A stretch of DNA of 5,092 bases from Sphingomonadales bacterium (GTDB lineage: Bacteria > Pseudomonadota > Alphaproteobacteria > Sphingomonadales > Sphingomonadaceae). The stretch lies in assembly GCA_020200935.1 (NCBI GenBank), contig JAIVHR010000072.1:2238-7329 (forward strand). The letters run 5' to 3'. The notes below the pieces were generated by a model. That model saw only the letters and a list, made by a program, of their open reading frames with translations. It had not been told where the DNA came from and ran no database searches. This document shows, piece by piece, positions 1-4,874 of this stretch. How positions within the stretch are numbered: the stretch's first letter is position 1; each line of letters begins with the position of its first letter. Both the position numbers and the translations under genes were made by a program.

Positions 1-415
1 GCGACGGCTCCATCGAATCGCCCTTGACGGCGATGATCGAAAGCTTGCCCGGGTCGCCGGCCAGCCCGCGCAGCCAGCGTTCGGCAAATGCAAGCCGCGA
101 TAGCTCGCGGTCCTCCCCGGCCATCGCCCCCGGCCCGGCCGATGCGCTGACGTCATACCGCCCGACCGCCACGAGGCCCCCACCGGCTCGCTCGCCGGAT
201 CGTGACGGCGGCCCGCCGAGCAGCGTTTCCTCGATATCGAAGAATTCGGCGAGCTTGCGCCGGTCCGCCTCGGCCAAGCGCTTCGGCGTCCCGCGCTTGA
301 TAAATTGCTGGATATAGGCCGGGTTGCGGCCGAGCAGCCGCGACAGCCCGGCATAATCGCCGCCGCGCTCCGCGATCAGCCGGTCGAGAACGGCCCGGGG
401 ATCGCTTTCCTCCAT
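1..415 (-). CDS. S24-family (LexA/CI-like) repressor-peptidase, 5' part, runs off the left edge
   Basis: The first 138 codons are present. The N-terminus (about residues 18-58) is a helix-turn-helix-like segment containing YAGLSRLLGRNPAYIQQFIK. A glycine/alanine-rich linker follows, then VGRYDVSASAGPGA (about 84-97), typical of the start of an S24 domain. The last visible residues are KGDSMEPS, in which Ser134 is the expected catalytic serine of the Ser-Lys dyad; the lysine lies outside the window. Family members are DNA-binding repressors whose S24 domain mediates dimerisation and, in LexA/CI types, self-cleavage. The ATG at 415 was chosen because MEESDPRAVLDRL begins the family-like sequence. 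It has no good Shine-Dalgarno sequence, and a possible -10 element sits 6 bases upstream, so the mRNA may be leaderless. It is divergent from a small HTH gene across a gap holding dyad repeats. The family is secure; whether it self-cleaves cannot be judged here. Confidence 0.88.
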   Translation of the reverse strand, partial: MEESDPRAVLDRLIAERGGDYAGLSRLLGRNPAYIQQFIKRGTPKRLAEADRRKLAEFFDIEETLLGGPPSRSGERAGGGLVAVGRYDVSASAGPGAMAGEDRELSRLAFAERWLRGLAGDPGKLSIIAVKGDSMEPS

Positions 416-421
416 ATCCGA

Positions 422-450
422 GTCATACCGATAGGATTTTTCCTAGACAA
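422..450 (-). promoter_or_regulatory. Candidate sigma70-type promoter of the S24 repressor gene
   Basis: On the minus strand, TTGTCT (450-445) and TATGAC (427-422) each match the -35 and -10 consensus at 4 of 6 positions and are separated by 17 bases. Transcription would start at or next to the A of the ATG at 415, giving a leaderless mRNA. That fits the lack of a ribosome binding site. The dyad repeats overlap the -35 element and spacer. Found by eye; moderate to weak evidence. Confidence 0.35.
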
Positions 451-459
451 GTAGGAAAA
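432..459. promoter_or_regulatory. Two interlocking inverted repeats, likely operator of the divergent HTH genes
   Basis: Dyad 1 is TAGGA-TTTT-TCCTA (432-445). Dyad 2 is a perfect 8-bp inverted repeat, TTTTCCTA (438-445), spacer GACAAG, TAGGAAAA (452-459). They share the central half-site, and their centres (438.5 and 448.5) are 10 bp apart, about one helical turn. This AT-rich block stands out in GC-rich DNA and covers the candidate promoter of the S24 gene. The likely ligand is the S24 repressor, the small HTH protein encoded at 508-702, or both. The repeats are seen directly; the operator role is inferred. Confidence 0.6.
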
Positions 460-507
460 GTTGATGGAACAAACCGGAAACGAATCGGGATTGGAGGAGG
501 CCCGCGC

Positions 508-702
508 ATGAGCTTATTGATCGATATCGACCGTTTTCTGCGCAAGTCGGGCATGACGCCGACGAGCTTCGGCCGGGCGGCCGTCAACGATCCGCGATTC
601 GTCTTCGATCTGCGCCGGGGCCGAACGCCCGGGCCGGGAATAAGGGCCCGCACGCGCGCCTTCATCGCCGCGTGCCGCAACGGAAACGCTCGATGCGGCT
701 GA
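508..702 (+). CDS. Small Cro-like helix-turn-helix protein, 64 aa
   Basis: This is a short basic protein with no enzyme motif. It can be read as a compact lambda-repressor-like fold: helix LIDIDRFLRKSG (about 4-15), helix TPTSFGRAAV (about 17-26), a recognition-like segment DPRFVFDLRRGRTPG (about 28-42), and helix ARTRAFIAA (about 47-55). Similar stand-alone proteins of about 60 residues are, to my knowledge, common in sphingomonads and are annotated as hypothetical. The ATG is preceded by a strong GGAGGAGG (493-500) at 7-nt spacing, which fixes the start. The gene is divergent from the S24 repressor and overlaps the next gene by 10 bases, so the two are probably co-transcribed. DNA binding is inferred from the pattern and context; the alternative is a conserved protein of unknown role. 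Confidence 0.75.
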   Translation: MSLLIDIDRFLRKSGMTPTSFGRAAVNDPRFVFDLRRGRTPGPGIRARTRAFIAACRNGNARCG

Positions 703-1004
703 GCGGGGCGCCGCGCCGGCTGGTTGCCGCGCTGTCGCGGCGCAGCGGCGACCGGCCGACGGTCGGAGAAATTTGCACGCGCCCTTGGGCTAGCGCCAAT
801 TTTGCCGGCACCCGCCACCGGCTCGTGCTGCGTTTCGAGGGCAAGGACGCCGACCGGGCGGTCGAGCGAATGACAGACGGGATCGAGGACGCCGAATTCG
901 ATCTCGGGCCCGACCTGCTCGTCGATATCGCGGTTATCGATCGATGCCGCCAATCCGGCTGCATCGAGATAACATTGGAGGCACTGACGATCGAAGGTGA
1001 TTAG
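693..1004 (+). CDS. Conserved-looking hypothetical protein, 103 aa
   Basis: The function is not recognised. It is a soluble protein with a basic N-terminus (MRLSGAPRRLVAALSRR). A central stretch, EICTRPWASANFAGTRH followed by RLVLRFEG, looks like paired beta strands. A helix around DADRAVERM and another strand-rich stretch (LLVDIAVIDR, IEITLEALTIE) complete it. There is no signal peptide or membrane segment. The ATG at 693 overlaps the end of the preceding HTH gene by 10 bases, suggesting translational coupling. A GTG at 672 would add seven residues and cannot be excluded. The family start as I recall it is MRLSG-like, which favours 693. Its TAG stop overlaps the TAA stop of the convergent gene (1001-1004). 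The organisation suggests a two-gene operon with the small HTH protein. Confidence 0.72.
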   Translation: MRLSGAPRRLVAALSRRSGDRPTVGEICTRPWASANFAGTRHRLVLRFEGKDADRAVERMTDGIEDAEFDLGPDLLVDIAVIDRCRQSGCIEITLEALTIEGD

Positions 1005-1444
1005 CCGCGGGCGTCGAGCTTCTGAAGCGCGTCGAGCGCATCGCGCAGCGCGCCCTGGAGTTCGTCGTCACGGCCCGATCTGCTTGCCGGATGCGGCGTG
1101 ACGGTGGTCGCTTCGGCATCGTTGGCGGCCCTGCCGGCGCGGTGGCGACGGCGTTCGATCCCGGCTTCGAGCCGCGTCACCAGATCCATGAGTTCGCCGC
1201 GCGCGGCCGTTGCCCGATGCTCGGTCGCCGGCGCCTCTGGAGCGGCCTCCGGCTGCGGGTCGTTCGGTTCATCCTCGACATCCTCGCGAAATTCGCGGCC
1301 GAACGAATCCTCCTCGGACAGCGACGGGCTCGGAACCGAAAGAACATGGTCCCAAGGCTCATCGTCCGAGGCGTCGTCCGGCTCGCCGACTCCAGCCATC
1401 GGCTCTGCATTCGGTTCCGCGTCCGGATCGGGCGCGGCCGGCAA
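1001..1444 (-). CDS. Acidic hypothetical protein, probably missing its N-terminus
   Basis: The function is not recognised. The N-terminal two thirds is low-complexity and very acidic, rich in Asp, Glu, Pro and Ala (for example EPNAEPMAGVGEPDDASDDE). The C-terminus has two short helix-like blocks, LMDLVTRLEAGIERRRHRAG and DDELQGALRDALDALQKLD, which look like the conserved part. The overlapping frame is implausibly arginine-rich, so this frame is taken as the coding one. The listed start is a TTG at 1444 with no supporting ribosome binding site; an ATG at 1399 is an alternative. Coding-like acidic sequence (HDFESGDDEISD) continues upstream to about 1480, where the neighbouring glycosyltransferase homology ends, with no ATG, GTG or TTG in the 38 codons before 1444. 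I infer this is the 3' part of a longer gene cut at that junction. Its stop overlaps that of the convergent gene. Confidence 0.6.
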   Translation of the reverse strand: MPAAPDPDAEPNAEPMAGVGEPDDASDDEPWDHVLSVPSPSLSEEDSFGREFREDVEDEPNDPQPEAAPEAPATEHRATAARGELMDLVTRLEAGIERRRHRAGRAANDAEATTVTPHPASRSGRDDELQGALRDALDALQKLDARG

Positions 1445-2553
1445 GTCCGAAATCTCATCGTCGCCGCTCTCGAAATCATGAGCAAGCCGGTCAGCGCTTG
1501 GGCGATCGCCGCCGGGTCGCCGGCCGGAAACAATGTCCCGGTAACGCCGTCCTCGATCAGCTCGCGATGGCCGCCGACATCGGAAGCCGCGACCAGCCGT
1601 CTTTGCGCCATCGCCTCGAGCGGCTTCAACGGCGTCACGAGATCGGTCAGCCGCATCTTTTTGCGCGGATAGGCGAGGATATCGATCAGCGCGTAATATT
1701 TCTCGACCTCGGTATGCGGCACCCGGCCGGTGAAGTGGATGTGAGCCGCCACCGGCGATGCCTTCGCCCGGTCGCGCAGATCGGCATCCATCGGCCCCCC
1801 GCCGACGAGCAAAAGATGCGCCTTCGGCCGAGCTTCGACCAAAGCCGGCATCGCGGCGATCAGATCGTCGAGGCCTTCATAATCGTAGAAGCTGCCGATG
1901 AAGCCGATCACCTCGGCATCTTCCAGCCCGAGCTGTCGCGCCAGCTGCGCATCGCCTTCGGCCGGCTTGCCGAACAGGCCGAGATCGACGCCGTTGGGGG
2001 CGACGAAGATCTTGTCGGCCGCCACGCCGCGGCGGACCAGATCCTGCTTGAGTCCGTCGCAGATCACCGCCACCGCATCGGCCTGGTTGGCGGCGTTGGT
2101 TTCGAGCAATCGCGTCGCCCAATATCGCGGCGAACCCGCAAAGCCGGTGCCGTTGCCGACCGCGGCGTCTTCCCAAAAGGCGCGGATCTCATAGACCAGC
2201 GGCAGCCGATGGCGGCGCGCGACGCGCTGTGCGGCCATCGCGTTCAATACCGGCGAATGGGCGTGAAGCTGGTCGGGCCGCCATTCGCGGACCACTTCAT
2301 CGATGCGCTCGGCGAAGGCCGCGACCTCGCGCCATTCGCGCAAGGGCGAGGCGCCGTGCGGCGCGTAATCGGTGCGGTAGAAAGTCAGGCCGTCGATCGT
2401 CTCGCAGCCCGCCCCGCTCGCCCCCTGGCGCGGCCCGGTGACGCCGGCGACCGCCCAGCCGCGCGCGGCCTGCGCCTTGAGGATCGCGCGCGTGCGAAAG
2501 CTGTAGCCGCTATGCAGCGGCATGGCGTGATCGAGGATATGCAGGATCCGCAT
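1177..2553 (-). CDS. Exosortase A (XrtA/PEP-CTERM) associated glycosyltransferase, C-terminus lost and replaced out of frame
   Basis: This is a GT-B, family-4-type glycosyltransferase resembling the TIGR04063 (Daro_2409) group, which transfers sugars from nucleotide donors during exosortase-linked polysaccharide synthesis on the cytoplasmic face. Visible signatures are MRILHILDHAMPLHSGYSFR at the start, LHAHSPVLNA (96-105), VYEIRAFWEDAAV (120-132), VAPNGVD (184-190), FIGSFYDYEGLDDLI (218-232), LLVGGGP (248-254), FTGRVPH (274-280), and the donor-site region TPLKPLEAMA to GGHREL (307-332). Family similarity ends at residue 358 (base 1480), after ALTGLL. A further roughly 40 residues, the closing C-terminal helices, would be expected. 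Instead, 100 arginine-rich codons follow that are a shifted frame of the acidic gene at 1001-1444. Activity is doubtful. The ATG at 2553 was chosen by homology; it lacks a clear Shine-Dalgarno sequence, and a GTG at 2583 would add ten residues. It is divergent from the ligase genes. Confidence 0.8.
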   Translation of the reverse strand: MRILHILDHAMPLHSGYSFRTRAILKAQAARGWAVAGVTGPRQGASGAGCETIDGLTFYRTDYAPHGASPLREWREVAAFAERIDEVVREWRPDQLHAHSPVLNAMAAQRVARRHRLPLVYEIRAFWEDAAVGNGTGFAGSPRYWATRLLETNAANQADAVAVICDGLKQDLVRRGVAADKIFVAPNGVDLGLFGKPAEGDAQLARQLGLEDAEVIGFIGSFYDYEGLDDLIAAMPALVEARPKAHLLLVGGGPMDADLRDRAKASPVAAHIHFTGRVPHTEVEKYYALIDILAYPRKKMRLTDLVTPLKPLEAMAQRRLVAASDVGGHRELIEDGVTGTLFPAGDPAAIAQALTGLLMISRAATMRFRTCRPRPIRTRNRMQSRWLESASRTTPRTMSLGTMFFRFRARRCPRRIRSAANFARMSRMNRTTRSRRPLQRRRRPSIGQRPRAANSWIW

Positions 2554-2646
2554 GCGACGGGTCTGCCACGAACTGCTTAACACACCCTCAACCCCCGCGC
2601 GCTAAATGGGACAGTGCAGTCCGTACGCCCGGAGAAACGCCCGCCG

Positions 2647-2805
2647 ATGATCGACATTTTTGCCCTGACCCTGGCCCATGCGCTCATGCTGATCGCGGCA
2701 TGGCGGCTGGTCCGGCGTCCCGAGCTCGATGACGAGGGCGGGCGCGAGACCGGCATCGCCCGCCGCAAGCCCGTTATTCCAGCGGAGCCCGGCCGCGATG
2801 CGTGA
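2647..2805 (+). CDS. Small single-helix membrane protein upstream of the O-glycosylation ligase, 52 aa
   Basis: It has one hydrophobic helix near the N-terminus (IFALTLAHALMLIAAWRLV, about residues 4-22). A short charged tail follows (RRPELDDEGGRETGIARRK). The positive residues after the helix predict an N-out, C-in orientation. I recall similar small proteins near exosortase-A loci but cannot name a family. The ATG at 2647 has GGAG (2631-2634) about 12 nt upstream; a GTG at 2614 would add eleven residues without hydrophobic content. Its last codons overlap the ligase ATG by 8 bases (GATGCGTGA), which argues for translational coupling and a shared operon. The role is unknown; an accessory or assembly partner of the ligase is an inference. 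Confidence 0.6.
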   Translation: MIDIFALTLAHALMLIAAWRLVRRPELDDEGGRETGIARRKPVIPAEPGRDA

Positions 2806-4171
2806 CGCGGGCTTCTTCGGCTTTCTCGGCGCGCTGCTGCTGCTCGGGCTCAAGCGGCCCTTCCTGTTCGTCTGCGCCTATATCTATGTCGACATTGTCG
2901 CGCCGCAGCGCATTTCCTACGGATTGTTCAGCAGCCTACCCGTCTCCTTCATCGTCTTCGGGCTCGCCATCGCCGGCTGGCTGATCACCGACAAGAAGGC
3001 CGACATGCGGATCGCGCCGCGGCAGATCCTGCTGCTGCTGCTGCTCGGCTATTGCGGGCTGACCACCTTCTATATCGCCGAATTCGCCGAGGAGGCCTTC
3101 GACAAATGGGACTGGGTCTGGAAGTCGATGATTTTCGCGATCTTCCTGCCGCTGACCCTGCGCACCAGGCTGCGCATCGAATCGGTGCTGCTGTTCATAG
3201 TGCTGGCGCTCGCGGCGATCGTCATCGGCGCCGGGATCAAGACCGTCTTCGGCGGATCGGGTTATGGCAGCTTCGCGATGATGGTCGACGACAATAGCGG
3301 CATCTACGAGGACTCGACGCTGTCGACGGCGGCGATCATGGCGATCCCGCTGATCCTCTGGCTGACCCGCCACGGCACGATCTTCAAGCCCGACAAATGG
3401 GTCTACATCTTCGCCGGCGGCCTGATCTTCGCCTGCCTGCTGACGCCGATCGGGACGCAAGCGCGGACCGGACTCGTCTGCGCGGGCTTTCTCGCCGTGC
3501 TGATGCTGCGCGACGTCAAGCGCCGGGGGCTGTTCGTCGCCGGTGCGGCGCTCGCGGGACTCGTTGCGCTACCGCTATTGCCGGCGGCTTTCTCCGAGCG
3601 GATGGGCACGATCAGCAACTATCAGGCCGACGAATCGGCGGGGACGCGGATCGCGGTCTGGAGCTGGACGCTCGATTATGTCCAGGAACATCCATTGGGC
3701 GGCGGCTTCGACGCCTATCGCGGCAACAACCTTAATTATTACACCCGCGATGCCAGCCTGTCGGCGGGCGGCGACGTGCGGACGGTCAACCGCCGGCTCG
3801 TCACCGACAAGGGGCGCGCCTATCACTCGGCCTATTTCGAGATGCTCGGCGAGCAGGGCTGGATCGGCCTCGCGCTGTGGCTGAGTATTCATCTGGCCGG
3901 GCTCGTCCGGATGGAATGGCTGCGCCGCCATTATCGCGGCGACAAGGCGCCCGAGGGCTTCGGCTGGGTCAGCCCGCTGGCGACCGCGCTCCAGCAGGCG
4001 CAGCTCGTCTATCTGCTCGGGGCCTTGTTCGTCGGCATCGCCTTCCAGCCGGTGTTCCTGATGCTGCTCTCGGTACAGATCGGGCTCGACACGTATCTCG
4101 CGCGGCTGCGCAAGCAGGCGGCGCAACGCCCGCTCGTCGAACGGATCGGCAGGCCCGGCCTCGCCGGCTAG
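2798..4171 (+). CDS. O-antigen-ligase-like membrane protein (exosortase A-associated putative O-glycosylation ligase), 457 aa
   Basis: This is a polytopic inner-membrane protein resembling the TIGR03097 family (Wzy/WaaL superfamily), proposed to join lipid-linked glycan to an acceptor on the periplasmic side. About ten hydrophobic segments are visible, including FFGFLGALLLLGL (6-18), SFIVFGLAIAGWLI (50-63), ILLLLLLGYCGL (77-88), VLLFIVLALAAIVIG (130-144), IMAIPLILWL (180-189), IFAGGLIFACLL (204-215), LFVAGAALAGLVALPLLPA (245-263) and LGALFVGIAFQPVFLMLL (407-424). The Wzy_C-like features are GTQARTGLV (219-227), a large soluble loop (about 265-345), and YHSAYFEMLGEQGWIGL (342-358), which matches the His/Glu motif of ligases. 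VDIVAPQRISY (31-41) is typical of this subfamily. The ATG at 2798 fits the family start and the 8-base overlap with the preceding gene; an upstream ATG at 2729 would only add shadow sequence. It ends in CTAG, shared with the convergent PfpI gene. The acceptor is unknown. Confidence 0.9.
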   Translation: MRDAGFFGFLGALLLLGLKRPFLFVCAYIYVDIVAPQRISYGLFSSLPVSFIVFGLAIAGWLITDKKADMRIAPRQILLLLLLGYCGLTTFYIAEFAEEAFDKWDWVWKSMIFAIFLPLTLRTRLRIESVLLFIVLALAAIVIGAGIKTVFGGSGYGSFAMMVDDNSGIYEDSTLSTAAIMAIPLILWLTRHGTIFKPDKWVYIFAGGLIFACLLTPIGTQARTGLVCAGFLAVLMLRDVKRRGLFVAGAALAGLVALPLLPAAFSERMGTISNYQADESAGTRIAVWSWTLDYVQEHPLGGGFDAYRGNNLNYYTRDASLSAGGDVRTVNRRLVTDKGRAYHSAYFEMLGEQGWIGLALWLSIHLAGLVRMEWLRRHYRGDKAPEGFGWVSPLATALQQAQLVYLLGALFVGIAFQPVFLMLLSVQIGLDTYLARLRKQAAQRPLVERIGRPGLAG

Positions 4172-4728
4172 GCGGCGGCGCGCTGTTCGGTGCCTTCGAT
4201 CGAGGCGATCAGCGCCTCGGTGAAGGCGGGGATATCGTCGGGCTTGCGGCTGGTGATGATGTTGCCGTCCACCGCGACCTCGCGATCGACGACATTGGCG
4301 CCGGCATTGCGCAGGTCGGTGCGGATCGACGGCCAGCTCGTCACCGTCTTGCCCTTGACGATGTCGGCCTCGACGAGCAGCCACGGCCCGTGGCAGATCG
4401 CCGCGATCGGCTTGCCGGCCTCGGCGAAGGCCGCGACGAGCGCGACGGCGTCCTTCTCGAGCCGCAGGCTGTCCGGATTGCGCTGGCCGCCCGGCAGCAG
4501 CAGCGCGTCGAAATCCTTCTCGTCGGGCTGGTCGAGCGTCATGTCGGGGGTGACGGTCCCCTTGCTCTCGCCGCCCGATTCGCCTTCGATCGGATCGAGG
4601 CCCGGCGAGGCGAGCGTCACCGTCGCGCCGCGTTCCTCGAGCATTTTCCTGGGCTCGGTCAATTCGGAATATTCGAAGCCGTCGGTGGCGAGGATCAGTA
4701 TGGTGGCCTGGTCTATTGGCTTGGTCAC
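4168..4728 (-). CDS. DJ-1/PfpI family protein (type 1 glutamine amidotransferase-like), 186 aa
   Basis: This is a complete cytoplasmic protein of normal length for the PfpI/YhbO group, whose members are described as stress-protective deglycases or proteases/chaperones. The flavodoxin-like fold begins with ATILILATDGFEYSEL; Glu19 in GFEYSEL is the conserved glutamate. DALLLPGG (74-81) precedes the nucleophile elbow AAICHGPWLL (109-118), with Cys112 and His113 as the expected catalytic pair. TSWPSIRTDLRNAGA (130-144) and TSRKPDDIPAF (159-169) are characteristic PfpI C-terminal motifs. All key residues are intact. The start is a GTG, fixed by a strong AAGGAG at 4740-4735 with 6-nt spacing. An EcfG-type promoter lies upstream, with a predicted leader of about 50 bases. 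It is divergent from topoisomerase IB and shares its stop overlap with the ligase. The exact substrate cannot be told from sequence. Confidence 0.93.
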   Translation of the reverse strand: MTKPIDQATILILATDGFEYSELTEPRKMLEERGATVTLASPGLDPIEGESGGESKGTVTPDMTLDQPDEKDFDALLLPGGQRNPDSLRLEKDAVALVAAFAEAGKPIAAICHGPWLLVEADIVKGKTVTSWPSIRTDLRNAGANVVDREVAVDGNIITSRKPDDIPAFTEALIASIEGTEQRAAA

Positions 4729-4734
4729 GGGAAG

Positions 4735-4740
4735 CTCCTT
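4735..4740 (-). promoter_or_regulatory. Ribosome binding site supporting the GTG start of the PfpI gene
   Basis: AAGGAG on the minus strand lies 6 bases before the GTG at 4728. There is no ATG near the family N-terminus, so this site decides the start. The topoisomerase gene has the same AAGGAG (4863-4868) at the same 6-nt spacing. Confidence 0.8.
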
Positions 4741-4785
4741 TGGTCTAGGAAAAAGTGCAATCGCTCCAGAAACGTATGGGCCAGA

Positions 4786-4811
4786 AACGAACGGGATCGG
4801 GCGGTCGTTCC
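4786..4811 (-). promoter_or_regulatory. EcfG-type (general stress response) promoter for the PfpI gene
   Basis: On the minus strand, GGAAC (4811-4807) is followed by 17 bases and then CGTT (4789-4786). This exactly matches the alphaproteobacterial EcfG consensus GGAAC-N16/17-CGTT. Transcription would begin near 4780, leaving about 50 bases of leader before the GTG at 4728. A DJ-1/PfpI protein is a plausible stress-regulon member. Confidence 0.65.
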
Positions 4812-4836
4812 GGAACGCGCGGCGAAGTGTGGCGTT
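4812..4836 (+). promoter_or_regulatory. EcfG-type (general stress response) promoter for topoisomerase IB
   Basis: GGAAC (4812-4816), 16 bases, then CGTT (4833-4836) is an exact match to the EcfG consensus. The predicted start near 4843 leaves about 30 bases of leader, which includes the AAGGAG site at 4863-4868. Its -35 element directly abuts the -35 of the divergent PfpI promoter, forming the 10-bp palindrome GTTCCGGAAC (4807-4816). Confidence 0.7.
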
Positions 4837-4874
4837 GGAACGATCGCGGCCTTGGCCGTTGGAAGGAGCAAGCG

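Noticed and set aside
423..953. 176-codon minus-strand frame upstream of the S24 gene
   Set aside because: It is antisense to two better supported small genes, covers the operator region, and has no recognisable domain.
1210..2580. Long 456-codon open frame on the plus strand
   Set aside because: It is antisense to the recognisable glycosyltransferase, and its product is rich in Arg, His and Asp with no domain. Long antisense frames are expected in GC-rich codon usage.
2577..2607. Possible plus-strand promoter (TTAACA with a CTAAAT-like box) before the small membrane protein gene
   Set aside because: The -10 match is poor and the spacing is 19 bases. The 93-bp divergent gap must contain promoters, but none can be assigned with confidence.
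3029..3043. Five tandem CTG triplets
   Set aside because: They encode a leucine run in a membrane helix of the ligase and are short and in frame, so no phase-variation role is needed.
4155..4167. Small GC hairpin (CCGGC-CTC-GCCGG) at the end of the ligase gene as a terminator
   Set aside because: The stem is only five bases, lies inside coding sequence, and has no following T-run on either strand.
3575..4384. 269-codon minus-strand frame antisense to the ligase and overlapping the end of the PfpI gene
   Set aside because: It is a shadow frame with an Arg/Gln-rich, motif-free product, and both overlapped genes are clearly real.
4837..4860. Third EcfG-like match, GGAAC-N15-CGTT, directly downstream of the topoisomerase promoter
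   Set aside because: The spacing is one base short. Transcription would start at about the ribosome binding site (4863-4868), leaving no usable leader.
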